This document shows, in pieces, positions 1 through 9,859 of a stretch of DNA of 25,000 nt. Made by a program: the position numbers and the translations under genes. Origin of the DNA: Owenia fusiformis (Eukaryota > Annelida > Polychaeta > Sabellida > Oweniidae). The stretch spans positions 1 to 25,000 of the forward strand of contig CAIIXF020000240.1 of the NCBI GenBank assembly GCA_903813345.2. The letters are read 5' to 3'. How positions within the stretch are numbered: the first letter of the stretch is position 1; each line of letters begins with the position of its first letter. The notes below the pieces were generated by a model. The model was not told where the DNA came from. It was given only the letters and a program-made list of their open reading frames with translations, and made no database searches.

Positions 1-420
1 ATGGGTGGTGGTGGTGTTGGATTGAAAAATATACTAGTATAAGTTTTATAAGTTCAAATTCGTACGATGGCCCATTGGATTAACATTATCTGTTCTAAAT
101 GTGGACTTCCCAGTATGTGATAAGGATAGACACAGATAAATCAGAATGTTGTTTAGAGCAAAACTGAAATACAAATAGTATAACTCGTTTTAGCATATTT
201 AATAGAAGGATATTTAATGTGAAAAATGTTGGAAATTTCAGGATTAAAATCAGCGATCCTTTATTTCAGTAATCGGGATAACTCTTTTGGGTCCTTAAAC
301 TGTCATGAATGCCTATAGCTACCACCCTTATCGAAATAATCAACGGCCCATTTGTGGTAGCTTAGTCACTTGCGTTTTATTGCACATTCGAAACAATTTA
401 CTCGTCAGGCTCATCATATA
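1..420. other. Intergenic sequence, no gene seen
   Basis: AT-rich unique-looking sequence. The short open frames here are under 75 codons, overlap on both strands and show no recognisable motif. I see no tRNA, no splice-bounded exon and no tandem repeat. It ends at the TA that flanks the MITE at 423. Confidence 0.6.
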
Positions 421-422
421 TA

Positions 423-634
423 GGGGAGAGCGGGGTAAGATGGAATGCGGGTTGAGACGGAACGATGGCTTTTTATTGAATAATTGTTTAAAAAAGGTAA
501 CTGAAGTAAACCTTTCTTGAAAACATATCAAGTGATCTTTCTGTTCAACCACCATTTTCTTGTCAGCTGCAACTAATACTTTAATAAGCCATCGTTCCGT
601 CTCACCCCGCGTTCCATCTTACCCCGCTCTCCCC
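423..634. mobile_element. Palindromic MITE with ~50-bp terminal inverted repeats
   Basis: The left end (GGGGAGAGCGGGGTAAGATG...) is matched by the reverse complement of the right end over about 50 bp with only two or three mismatches. The dinucleotide TA flanks both ends (421-422 and 635-636), the target duplication expected of Tc1/mariner-type and some other DNA transposons. The 212-bp element is too short to encode a transposase, so it would be mobilised in trans. The GC-rich ends contrast with the AT-rich centre. I cannot assign the superfamily from the termini alone. Two overlapping ~70-codon frames on opposite strands come from the inverted repeat and are not genes. Confidence 0.85.
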
Positions 635-636
635 TA

Positions 637-3418
637 CGACTATTAGACGATATGCTATAATGCTACTAGCCGTCTGAATCTTGTGTACACGTTGCGTGAT
701 TACTGAATGTCTATTTTCAAGTGACAATACTCCTGTTTTGTAATTGTTGTAATTTAGTTCAACTAGATCGGGAACTTATGAAGATATATCGAATAAAAGT
801 CACGTGACATGAGAAGCTCGAACAATTATCTTACGCAGAATCGGAGTGGTAAAATATGTCAAGCGCATCTATGGTAACTATGTTGAATATGATTTCTGGA
901 TACATAGACAGCGAAAACCACTTTCTTCCATTAAAACCACTACCATTTCTTGGCTTGAACTAAACCAATATATAAACTATTCCGATTGCACGGAAATTAC
1001 AAATAGTATGATATTATTTAACATGACATGTTTACTTTAAAGTTTCTATCCGCAACTATCTCAGTATATCCTTCATAAGCAAGATTATTTATATCTTGGT
1101 AAACGTTCAAGTAATTTAAAAAGCGTATGGATTGTCTCATCCCGGATTTGAAATACGACCACAGTAGCTTAAGGGGCCTTCGTAACCTTTGATTTCACTG
1201 CCGCAAAAGCCTTCTTGAAGGTACTCTATGTCTTAAATAAAGTGTTTTAGTCATATAATTATCCCTTTTGTGGTATTACTAGGTACTTAGCAACACAATT
1301 TATTTCAACTGAGAATCACGCCCGGTGATCGTACAAATGGGATGGAGGGGGGGGGGGGGGGATTAGGCGATTTCTGCAAGAAAACACAAAAAAATTATTT
1401 TTTTTCAAGAGAAAATTTAAAACTGAATTGCCAAATAAATAGGCGCAGTGCATGGCAAAATATGTTAGGTCATCTAGTATTTTTTTGAACTGATACCCTT
1501 CTCAGACATGAGATCTATTAAAAAGGCGCATCATCACCAACGTGCAAAAGTCGATGTTTTTGCTATAAATCGGGCAACAATGGTCTACACGACCTGTAAT
1601 ACGTAAATAGGTATAAGGGACATTATTATCACAATACTTATGACATTGCTCACTTTTTAAAGTTAGTTTCCATGCGTTATACAAAAATAATCGAAATAAA
1701 TTAATTTGGGATGGAGGGGGATTTATATATTTTTACGATGGAACAAATTCAAAGGAATTCGTGTATTTGAAAAAACTAAACTCAGTACCCCAGTAAGACA
1801 CTGGATAATTATATCTCTGGAGAATGAAAAATGGGAAAATTTGGAGTCATAAGAATAAATTCAAGTAAAATATTCACATATTTTCTTCAAGGTATTTTTC
1901 CAAATGATCAATGTAATAGATTTCTATTTTAGTTCCATACTCTCAATTCTCTCCTTTCACTATGCATCGCAGCTCAAAGATGAAATAGTTCCGACTCTAC
2001 CCTGAAGCAATAACATGCTTCGAACTAATTAGTAGAGAACAGTTAAACAGGGGGAAACTGCATTCGTAATAGGATAATGTGATATATAAGATCTATAAAA
2101 AGTCGCGTCTAAGGTCAATGACAGACATCCATTTATAGGAATGGAAAAACTTAAAAAGAATATTATTGATGATTGCAGTTGACCTTAGATGCAAAGGTAG
2201 GTTGTGTTAAAATAAATAATTACGTAGGGCCTCCAATGATCGTTAACCGCGAGTGAGACGTCGATATAATAGCTCGTAGTTCTGAAGATATGATTGAAAC
2301 ATTTGATTTTTTAATGAATAATTAGATCAAATTGATAATAGCTGGGTGACTGTATGAACCGATTTGTTTGTCTTTAATCACATTTTACGTGATTAATATA
2401 AGATATTATAGTATTCATTCAATCATAGGCCTTCAACAGAAAGGTATGATACTCTGTGTAACAAGAATGAAAATTTCAAAATGAGCATCGTCATGCTTCC
2501 TTTTTTGATTTTGATCACCAATTTAAAGACGAGGTATCAACATTTTTCATTGAATGTTGCATTGTGGGTTATATCCAGGAACACATTCCAATAAAATACA
2601 ATAATTGCATATTGCTTTGATGGTTGGTTTTAAAGTACATACTAAACCACATGCAAGTTGACATGTTTTGCACTTTGTATTGCTTTCCTAATTTGATATT
2701 ACACGAACAATGGTTATTTTATAAACATTTTCTTCTTTTCTGGCCCATTGCAGCGCCATCTAGTGTTTGATAAATGATTCGAAATTTATTCCCGACAAGG
2801 TAAGTACTAATCTATCAGGGAATATTTCCAAATTAAATGGTAACTACTGTATCTCCAGGTTCATATATCTCAAAATCCATGTGTTTATAGTATCATTATC
2901 TTGTAATGGCAAACTAGACAATACCCTAATGAACACTGGGAAATATTTGGAATCTCAAAGTATTTGGAAAGTTACATAACCTTCTCTTGAAAGCCCATGA
3001 TTCAATTTTAGAATTGGATGTAAGGCTCTTCATCTTTAATTGTTTTTTGTACTTGTAATCGAAAATAGTACTCCCGTCCCGGTTTCCCGTATACGGAGTT
3101 CATCATACATTTTATTCCCAGTGAAAATATGACATTGGCCAAGAAAAACATCATTTTTTCCAAAGCCAGTATCAAAATCATATTCCATCACGACCATCGC
3201 ACAATTACATATTTGTTCCACTATCATTTTTAAAGCAACTGAAATCTGTTGAATCAAGATGCATGTCGAAGATGGATATATAACAACGTATCTTCGTATC
3301 TTTTAATAACCAGGAACAACTTTCTAGAGCAATCATTTTTGGATATTTTTATGCAAAAAAACTTTCATATTTTTATAGTGAAGAAATTGTAATGAATTTG
3401 TGAATTTCTCAGTAATCC
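637..3418. other. Intergenic sequence with minor repeats
   Basis: There is no gene I can support in this 2.8-kb stretch. It holds a run of 15 G (1347-1361) whose 5' flank GGGATGGAGGGG recurs near 1708-1720. It also holds a 14-bp inverted repeat, GCGTCTAAGGTCAA at 2105-2118 against its near-complement at 2179-2192. A minus-strand open frame (3257 to 3036) contains a short C2-domain-like motif, discussed as a finding but not called as a gene. The remaining open frames are 60-70 codons without recognisable domains. Confidence 0.55.
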
Positions 3419-3423
3419 AGATA

Positions 3424-3914
3424 CACTGGTGATCCACTCGATTGCGCTGGTTTCGGTAAGAAAATGTCGGAACGTTGAAGGTACAATTTTTCTTTTTTCC
3501 TTATTTCACGCGTTGTAGGCAGAATCCTCACGACATTTTTTCTCACAAACGTGTATCAGTATCATATGTTTTAGAAAATGTAAATTTTTGCGAAAAAATA
3601 GCGCAGGAGACAACATATTAATTCCTCACTTAATTTACATAAACGGTATGGGTTAAAAGTGCAGATCTTAACTGTTTTTCGAAATACCGTTTATGTAACT
3701 TAAGTGAGGAATTCAATCGACGATATCGATTCTGTTGTCTTCTGAACTATGTGCAAATATGTACATTTTCTTAAACATATGATACTGATACACGTTTGTG
3801 ATAAAAATGTCGTGGGAATTCTGCCTACAACGTGTGAAATAAGGAAAAAAGAAAAATCATACCTTCGATGTTCCGACATTTTGTTACCCAGCGTAATCGA
3901 GTGGATCACCAGTG
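3424..3914 (+). mobile_element. Foldback MITE copy 1, CAC ends, 5-bp target duplication
   Basis: Nearly the whole 491 bp folds on itself. Each arm is about 230 bp, starting CACTGGTGATCCACTCGATT at both ends when read inward, and a loop of about 34 nt lies near 3651-3685. The element is bounded by a perfect 5-bp duplication, AGATA (3419-3423 and 3915-3919). There is no coding capacity; open frames on both strands are by-products of the palindrome. A CAC terminus together with a 5-bp duplication is the signature of the Transib/RAG-like superfamily, whose usual Transib terminus is close to CACWATGG. The match here is partial, so the superfamily is inferred. A second copy lies at 8106-8603 in the opposite orientation. 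Confidence 0.9.
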
Positions 3915-3919
3915 AGATA

Positions 3920-6530
3920 GGCAACGGTTTCTGTAAATATCAGATGTTTATGACATTCAATAACTGATTGGTGACAGTGGTTACTGGGTTATGTTCCGAA
4001 ACTTGAAAATTGGAAACTTCTGATTGGGTTTGATACGAATTTGAGACGAGGCTTCGCGAGTTGACAGGATGAAACCGAGCAAAAGCCTAGTTTAAACAAT
4101 ATACCGAGAGAGAATATGCAATAGGAATATAGCATGAATATGGAATGTTTGCTGATAATAATCATTTAACTTCAGTTAACATAGTAGCTTATGCACGTGT
4201 TCATCTCGACTCATAGTGAGCAGTAAAAGTATGTGATGATTGACCATTGCCAGAGGATTTATTTACAATCAAGCGACCTTTAATCTTTCAATAATCTGAT
4301 AATAGCACAATAACCATCGCCCAATTGATAATAATTCCAAGACTAGCTCCTGGTCTCCAATTTATTTTGATATACTTTGACATTCATAACGTTCGGGTAT
4401 GTTTTTGTTCCACCTCGGTTTTTTATGAAACATATTTTCTCTTGTATTTAGTGCTACACACTCAAAGTAAATATTACCCCTTTTCTATAATACTTATAGA
4501 AGTGTCCAGGCCCAGAGGCATTATTCGTCACCCATGTGAGATGCCACCCCAGTACATCACGATGCTAGAGTCGAACGCAGCGATGATTCAGATAGTTTCG
4601 TGAAACATTTTCAGTTACGTTTAATTTCATCTATATCGAACGGATTGGTTGTCACGGTTGATTACATTGCCCTGATTGCCCCAGGCAAAATAACTAATGT
4701 TAAAACCCAATACTAGTGTATACATACGGAAGAACGGTTAATGAAACCACATAAAATACAAAACAAAATAACATCAACGAGAAATAAAGTAAAAACAATA
4801 GTAGAAGCGGGTCACATCAATACTTATTGATCAAGCTACTTAAAATGTGATTTCTTAAAAGTGAATGTGAAATGACAGGAACTTGTGTATTCTACAGAGA
4901 TTCCTTTGAAAAATATTTGTTCTTTTGTGGAAAGTACGTACTATTGATGTTTCAGCTACATACAAAAGTGCGCTTATAAAAGAAGTTATAAAGGCGCTTT
5001 TTCAAATCGTAAATTTGCATCATTTACATGTAGTATGAAGATTATGAGTACAGTTCATAAATCCATAGGCATTATCTTTTCTATCCTATTATATCTTATA
5101 CATAAATCATCTAATTATCACGCAAGTTATCACAGGTATTTTACATAGTATACAGAGCAACATATGTATAATGTGATTATTAACGTGTGAGTGCTAGATT
5201 AATCTACGGTGAATCCATTCTAGGTTCAAATACCAAGAACAGTGTTGCTAAGGTCATGTGCGTGTTTAGTGTGTTGAAAAGTGCGTAATAGTTGTGTTTG
5301 CTCTTGCACTGTCATAGCTATCAGGTACCCAATGCATATTGAGAATGCAGGGGCAAGCGGGACATTTCCCCTTTAGTTCATCAATCTGATGCTTTGCCAT
5401 TTTTAATTTTCCAAATTATTGAATGCAGGAAACTGATTTTTGAACGATGAATCTTGATATTGAAATGATTAATTCTTTACTATGTCTTTAATAGAGACAA
5501 TATACATTTAGCATTTTCTGATTAAATTGACAAGCATATCATTCGATCAAGCGAACGCTGATTTGTCAAAAATTCTCTAATGATGGAGTAGACTAGAGTC
5601 TCGGATTATCTTAAGAAAAAACAACTTAAAAACTCGATGGATTCTCCAATAAGTGAAGTGATATCAAATTACATATCGTGGTAAGTGATTAATTGGGTTT
5701 AACGACGGATTACAAATGGTAAGTTCTGGAGTTCAATCAGATTGTATTTTCAAGAGATCTTCAGATAACGTGTATACCATTCACTTTCAGGTTTTATTTA
5801 ATTGTTATCGAGCCGAAAACGGGTCGAAGAAAGTCTTTGAACCAGCAGAACTATTCAATAAGAGGTTCTGCTCTTCATGCTCTAATATAGCCCATCGGCG
5901 AACTTCTGAACCTCTTTGTTCAGACTGAAAATTAATTATGTAATATAAAGCGCCTGTTCAATATCATATATAACAGTACCCTTTTCAATGTAGTTTGATT
6001 TCGCCTCATTCAAAAGATATTCAATTACCACTGAACCTTTTGGACTCAGGGTACTGTGACATTGAATTTAATACATGGAAATTATTCCATTACAATTTTG
6101 GAACCAGTCCTTTCAACGCAAGTCACATAAGTATTTGCATAATAGAAACTGAAGTTATAAGGTTGATATATTTTGCTCTTGTATCTTTTCAATTAAGGGG
6201 TTATAAATGGTTATAAATGTTCAAAAACTGCTCGTTCACTTTTGGGATTGCAACGTTTATTTTTCAATTTTGTCATGCAAATGTCATTAAGAATTATCTA
6301 ACTTAGTATCATGGTAATACTTGGAAAATTACTCAAATCTACTTATAAGCAATTAGGGATAACAGTGAAGCTATTTACATAATTACTATTTCGGAGTTTA
6401 TAATTCAATGAAGCTATCTCTAGCGTAAGTATGACGTTGCAATTGATGTATCCTTTGATAACAAGGTATGGATACTGAGCCATTTTTAATTTGATAAGAC
6501 TTTGCACACTATTGCTTGAAGGCAGGGAGC
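3920..6530. other. Intergenic sequence, no supported gene
   Basis: AT-rich sequence without recognisable genes. The longest frame is 4325-4603 (+). Its last third (about 4497-4603) is richer in GC than its surroundings and follows a plausible acceptor (cttatag), so it could be a terminal exon, but I recognise no domain and do not call it. A short inverted repeat, AAGAGGTTC / GAACCTCTT, lies within about 5859-5920. I see no RNA gene or array. Confidence 0.5.
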
Positions 6531-6537
6531 TTTAACA

Positions 6538-6700
6538 CCCCCCCCCCGTTAGCTTTACATGCAGTGAACCCGTCCCGGATTGTGTACGAGAGCTAGCTGC
6601 TGATATGAAAAAATCAACCCCAGTGGGGAATCGAACCTATCACTTTCCACAACATATCCCTTACCCATCTAATTCTATATAATGATAAGGCAGCAGCAGC
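6538..6700 (-). mobile_element. Possible tRNA-derived SINE fragment
   Basis: Read on the minus strand, 6637-6625 is GGTTCGATTCCCC, an excellent RNA polymerase III B box (tRNA T-arm). An A-box-like stretch, TTAGATGGGTAAGGG, lies about 35 nt upstream of it. The B box is followed by CACTGGGG and a ~90-bp body that ends at a poly-G run (10 C on the + strand at 6538-6547). The segment has no proper anticodon stem or acceptor closure, so it is not a functional tRNA gene. A tRNA-derived SINE head with a short body fits best. No second copy is in the window, so the boundaries are approximate. Confidence 0.4.
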
Positions 6701-6874
6701 CGGGTTGGAGTCCATTGTAGTGGAAAAGTCACGTAATTGTATATAATTATTAATAGACGGACATAAAAAGGGACATTTCCAAACCTTGTCAGATAATTTT
6801 CATATCTTGTTATCTCCTCCGTTTCCAAAACCCTTACTCATCACTGAATATCGGAATGGTATCATCGACATTTT

Positions 6875-6927
6875 ATTGACATTACGGGAATATATTGACA
6901 TTACGGGAATATATTGACATTACGGAA
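6875..6927. repeat. 19-bp tandem repeat, about 2.8 copies
   Basis: The unit ATTGACATTACGGGAATAT begins at 6875, 6894 and 6913, an exact 19-bp period. The third copy diverges after ATTGACATTACGG. It is a small local slippage repeat with no coding context. Confidence 0.9.
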
Positions 6928-6929
6928 TT

Positions 6930-8100
6930 GGATGTTTGATATTACTCAGGTGTATCAAAGTTACAGTAAGTTGTGAATTCAAATAGAACTTGCTGACAGG
7001 CACCGATCCATAAGTTCGAATGCTGAATCAACAAATTAAACTTAAAACAGTAACTCAAATCAATATCTCAAATTGCGACCAGAGCTCAATTCTTTGCCCG
7101 AAAACAATGCAAATAGGAAGCTTTGTAAACTAGGGTAAACTGAAACTTACTAAGGTTGGCAGTGAAAAGGAGTTGTCGATTTTTTCAACAGGTGGAGACA
7201 AACGAAAGCTATAGGTGGATTCGTAATGCACAATATATGTTATGTTAATATCTGATCATATTAATTTAGGGTCATGGGTCGGGTCATCCCATTGATCTGA
7301 ATCCCATCACCCCGATGTCCAGATAGTCCCATCTTGATTCACAAGGTTTCGGTTGTTCCAGCCTTGACTCTAGATCCAGTAGAAAGCGACAATGAGATAG
7401 CCCGAGACCAATCATTGGTTCGAAACACAATGATCTGAATCTGAGGCTTAAGAATAAGAAACGTTTCGCATATAAAATAAAATGAATCGCTACCCGATAA
7501 CAATAGGTAACCAGTGCCTGATCAGAATTATACCCTGTTTAGGCAACGTGCCTATAATCTTAATTCACGATGATGAACTCATTTTTAGAGGTTGTTATCT
7601 CCCGTAATATATCAGTTCTATTTCCTGCTTTTTGCAGTTATTTGCTGGCAAACTACAGAACTTACCACATAATGAGTAACAGTCTCATAAAACAACAACA
7701 TATTTACGTGCGTTATTCATTATTCTTGCATCAATTCCATTAACCACAGATCAGAAGTCAACTTAAAGGAATTAGAAGCGATAGGGAGTGCATTTTCCCT
7801 TTCAATCCAAGTTTCATTTCCCACTGGGTATTAAATATTGAGATATCTGGTCAAATGTCGAAGTAATTGAACGTTAAATGCATGCTAAGATGCCCACTGA
7901 AATTCATTAGATTTTTGCCAAATAACTATAGAGATTGAAAAATTATCGGAACGCAAAATCACAACAGTTGGACATATATGGAAATAAAATGCAATAAAAT
8001 GATTGAAAATATTAAAAATAACTTGACATGGGATGGTGAGAAAAGATATTCATAATTATGACAATTTCTTCGAAACATTCTCTTAACTCGCCTCTATTCC
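6930..8100. other. Intergenic sequence, nothing recognised
   Basis: No reading frame of useful length, RNA gene or clear repeat is visible. The part around 7260-7440 is somewhat richer in GC than its surroundings but has stops in all frames and no identifiable motif. Confidence 0.5.
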
Positions 8101-8105
8101 ATTAT

Positions 8106-8603
8106 CACTGGTGATCCACTCGATTACGCTGGTTACCGAAACGGTTCGTTTTCTTTTTTCCTTATTTCACACGTTGTAGGCAGAATTCCCACGACATTTT
8201 TAACACAAACGTGTATCAGTATCATATGTTTTAAGAAAAAGTACATATTTGCGAACAAATAGTTCAGAAGACAACAGAATCGTCGATTTAATTCCTCACT
8301 TAAGTTACATAAAGGTTTTTTTTAAAAACACTTAAGATGTGCACTTTTAACCCAAACCGTTTATGTAACTTAAGTGTGGAATTAAATCAACGATTCTGTT
8401 GTCTTCTGAGCTATTTTTTCGCAAACATGTACATTTTCTAAAACATATGATGCTGATATACGTTTGTGAGAAAAACGTCGTTGGGATTCTACCTACAACG
8501 GGTGAAATAAGGAAAAGAGGAAAATCGTACCTTCGACGTTCCGACATTTTGTTACCAAAACGAACCGTTTCGGTAACCAGCGTAATCGAGCGGATCACCA
8601 GTG
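8106..8603 (-). mobile_element. Foldback MITE copy 2, CAC ends, 5-bp target duplication
   Basis: This 498-bp copy belongs to the same family as 3424-3914. It has the same CACTGGTGATCC termini at both ends and arms of about 210-250 bp, and it is flanked by a perfect 5-bp duplication ATTAT (8101-8105 and 8604-8608). Its loop is the reverse complement of the loop in copy 1, so the two insertions are in opposite orientation. The left arm lacks about 38 bp that the right arm retains (the segment around 8520-8560), making the hairpin asymmetric. The open frames at 8347-8644 on both strands come from the palindrome and are not genes. It is non-autonomous. Confidence 0.92.
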
Positions 8604-8608
8604 ATTAT

Positions 8609-9389
8609 AATGACGTGATTAATACCAGTTCACTGCCTAGTTGAATATTCAAGAATGAACAAAATTATTGATTAGCACAAATGGTTGTGGTTGATACATG
8701 TTTATACTGGATCACGTAAAATGCATAATTGTATATATTAATCAAGTTTGCCTCTACATTTTTAATTCGCATCATGAAGCAGCGTTTGCGTAGACGTGAC
8801 ATAGAGAATAATTCATCGAAAAATAAACGAGAATATGTTAAACTTTGATCCTGAATCTAATATCTCTGTAACTTTATATTTCACTTATTGGACTCATAAA
8901 AGGCAAAGTGAATAAATAATGCGTTTTCCTGGTCCTTTGTAACACTATCTTTGCAATTTGAAAGGTTTGTTGAGCCTGCTATGGCAAATGCAATGAGAGT
9001 TTGCTGGCAGATGAGTAGGAAGATTTTATCCAATCAGGGAACGGAATGACGGGCAAAAAACGTTGTGTGCATCATGTTGTGATATCAAATATAAATTCTT
9101 TGAATGTAAGTAGATTAATAACTATCTAATCAAGCTGTTTCATAAACGATGGACTTCATATGTTTTTTTTGTTCCAGTCGCTGAGCTAGAAATGAGGAAA
9201 CCTGTACCAACAAATGTCGACAAGAGAATAATCAGCCCGTGGCAAGTGACAGGATAAGTTACGGGAGAATCGTCAATTCAGCTGATTAGTCAATCGTTAT
9301 AAGTGACAAATTTTAAACTATATTTGACAATGTAGACGACGCGCCTTCAGGAATATTCTGATTAATCCTGATTTCCGATCGAGCAGGAG
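8609..9389. other. Upstream flank of the receptor gene
   Basis: AT-rich sequence between the foldback element and the candidate core promoter. I see no gene, RNA or repeat. Distal regulatory elements could lie here, but nothing in the sequence shows them directly. Confidence 0.5.
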
Positions 9390-9391
9390 TA

Positions 9392-9428
9392 TATAAATTT
9401 AAAATTGCGATACGCTAAACATCAGTAT
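9392..9428 (+). promoter_or_regulatory. Candidate TATA box and initiator for the receptor
   Basis: TATAAA (9392-9397) is followed by an initiator-like TCAGTAT (9422-9428). This places a possible +1 A at 9424, 32 bp downstream of the TATA start, the canonical spacing. The presumed leader begins with three near-copies of an ATCAGGATTTCAGCA-like 12-15-mer (9421-9435, 9457-9471, 9474-9485). The region is AT-rich, so a chance TATA is possible. Spacing and position are seen; promoter activity is inferred. Confidence 0.4.
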
Positions 9429-9577
9429 TTCAGCAATCTAACCACGGTATAACACCATCAGGATTTCAGCATCATCAGGATTTCCTATTTGGAACTTGAG
9501 CAAGAAAACTGCGGTCTGGTGTAAATAAGTCATATTTTAAGGAAACAAACTTTGTGAGGAAGATATAAATAAACTTG
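9424..9577 (+). other. Putative 5'-UTR exon 1 of the receptor
   Basis: This lies between the candidate initiator and a good splice donor (CTTG|GTAAGG, GT at 9578). The 154 nt contain no ATG at all, which is unusual for AT-rich DNA of this length beside a stretch with several ATGs. That fits a leader exon. The boundary is a prediction only. Confidence 0.35.
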
Positions 9578-9852
9578 GTAAGGAACTCTTATTGTGGTTG
9601 GATGTGAAAAGGATATATGCGACGTAAAGTTTCGGATGTACAAAATAATCTGTTCAATGATGGATCATTACGATGAGACGGATTGCTCTGTATAATTGTG
9701 TTGTAATATTTGCGCTCCGGTAGGACATTAATGATTAATAAGAAAAATCTAAATTATGACATATAGTTTTATTGATTCCAACTAATTATTCTAAATAAAA
9801 CATTGAGTCTTTATGATTGTCAAAGGCTAACGGTATGTTATTCTAAGTACAG
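9578..9852 (+). other. Putative 5'-UTR intron with CAGTAG acceptor
   Basis: The donor GTAAGG is at 9578. A branch-point consensus CTAAC lies at 9827-9831, and the acceptor CAG ends at 9852. A second AG three bases on (9854-9855) makes a NAGNAG tandem acceptor. At least six ATGs with short or immediately terminated frames (near 9602, 9617, 9733, 9757, 9812 and 9835) fall inside this interval. Splicing it out would leave a leader without upstream ATGs and put the receptor ATG 4-7 nt into exon 2. The polypyrimidine tract is weak. Many peptide receptors have an intronless coding region with a leader intron. Confidence 0.4.
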
Positions 9853-9859
9853 TAGGATC

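Noticed and set aside
1347-1361. Run of 15 G as a possible regulatory quadruplex
   Set aside because: A simple homopolymer with no nearby gene. Its length is also prone to sequencing error, so I attach no function.
4325-4603. 92-codon + strand open frame with a GC-richer end
   Set aside because: The last third could be a terminal exon after an acceptor-like site, but I recognise no domain and see no upstream exon to join.
6625-6700. Functional tRNA gene
   Set aside because: Only B-box and weak A-box matches are present; acceptor and anticodon stems do not form, so a SINE fragment is the better reading.
8347-8644. Overlapping 81-83-codon frames on both strands
   Set aside because: They lie in the palindromic foldback element; the same peptides appear in both orientations because of the inverted repeat, as also at 3700-3967.
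9803-9859. Upstream 19-codon extension of the receptor frame
   Set aside because: The extension begins with TTG and has no in-frame ATG. The ATG at 9860 has a good context, and the extension overlaps the probable intron acceptor.
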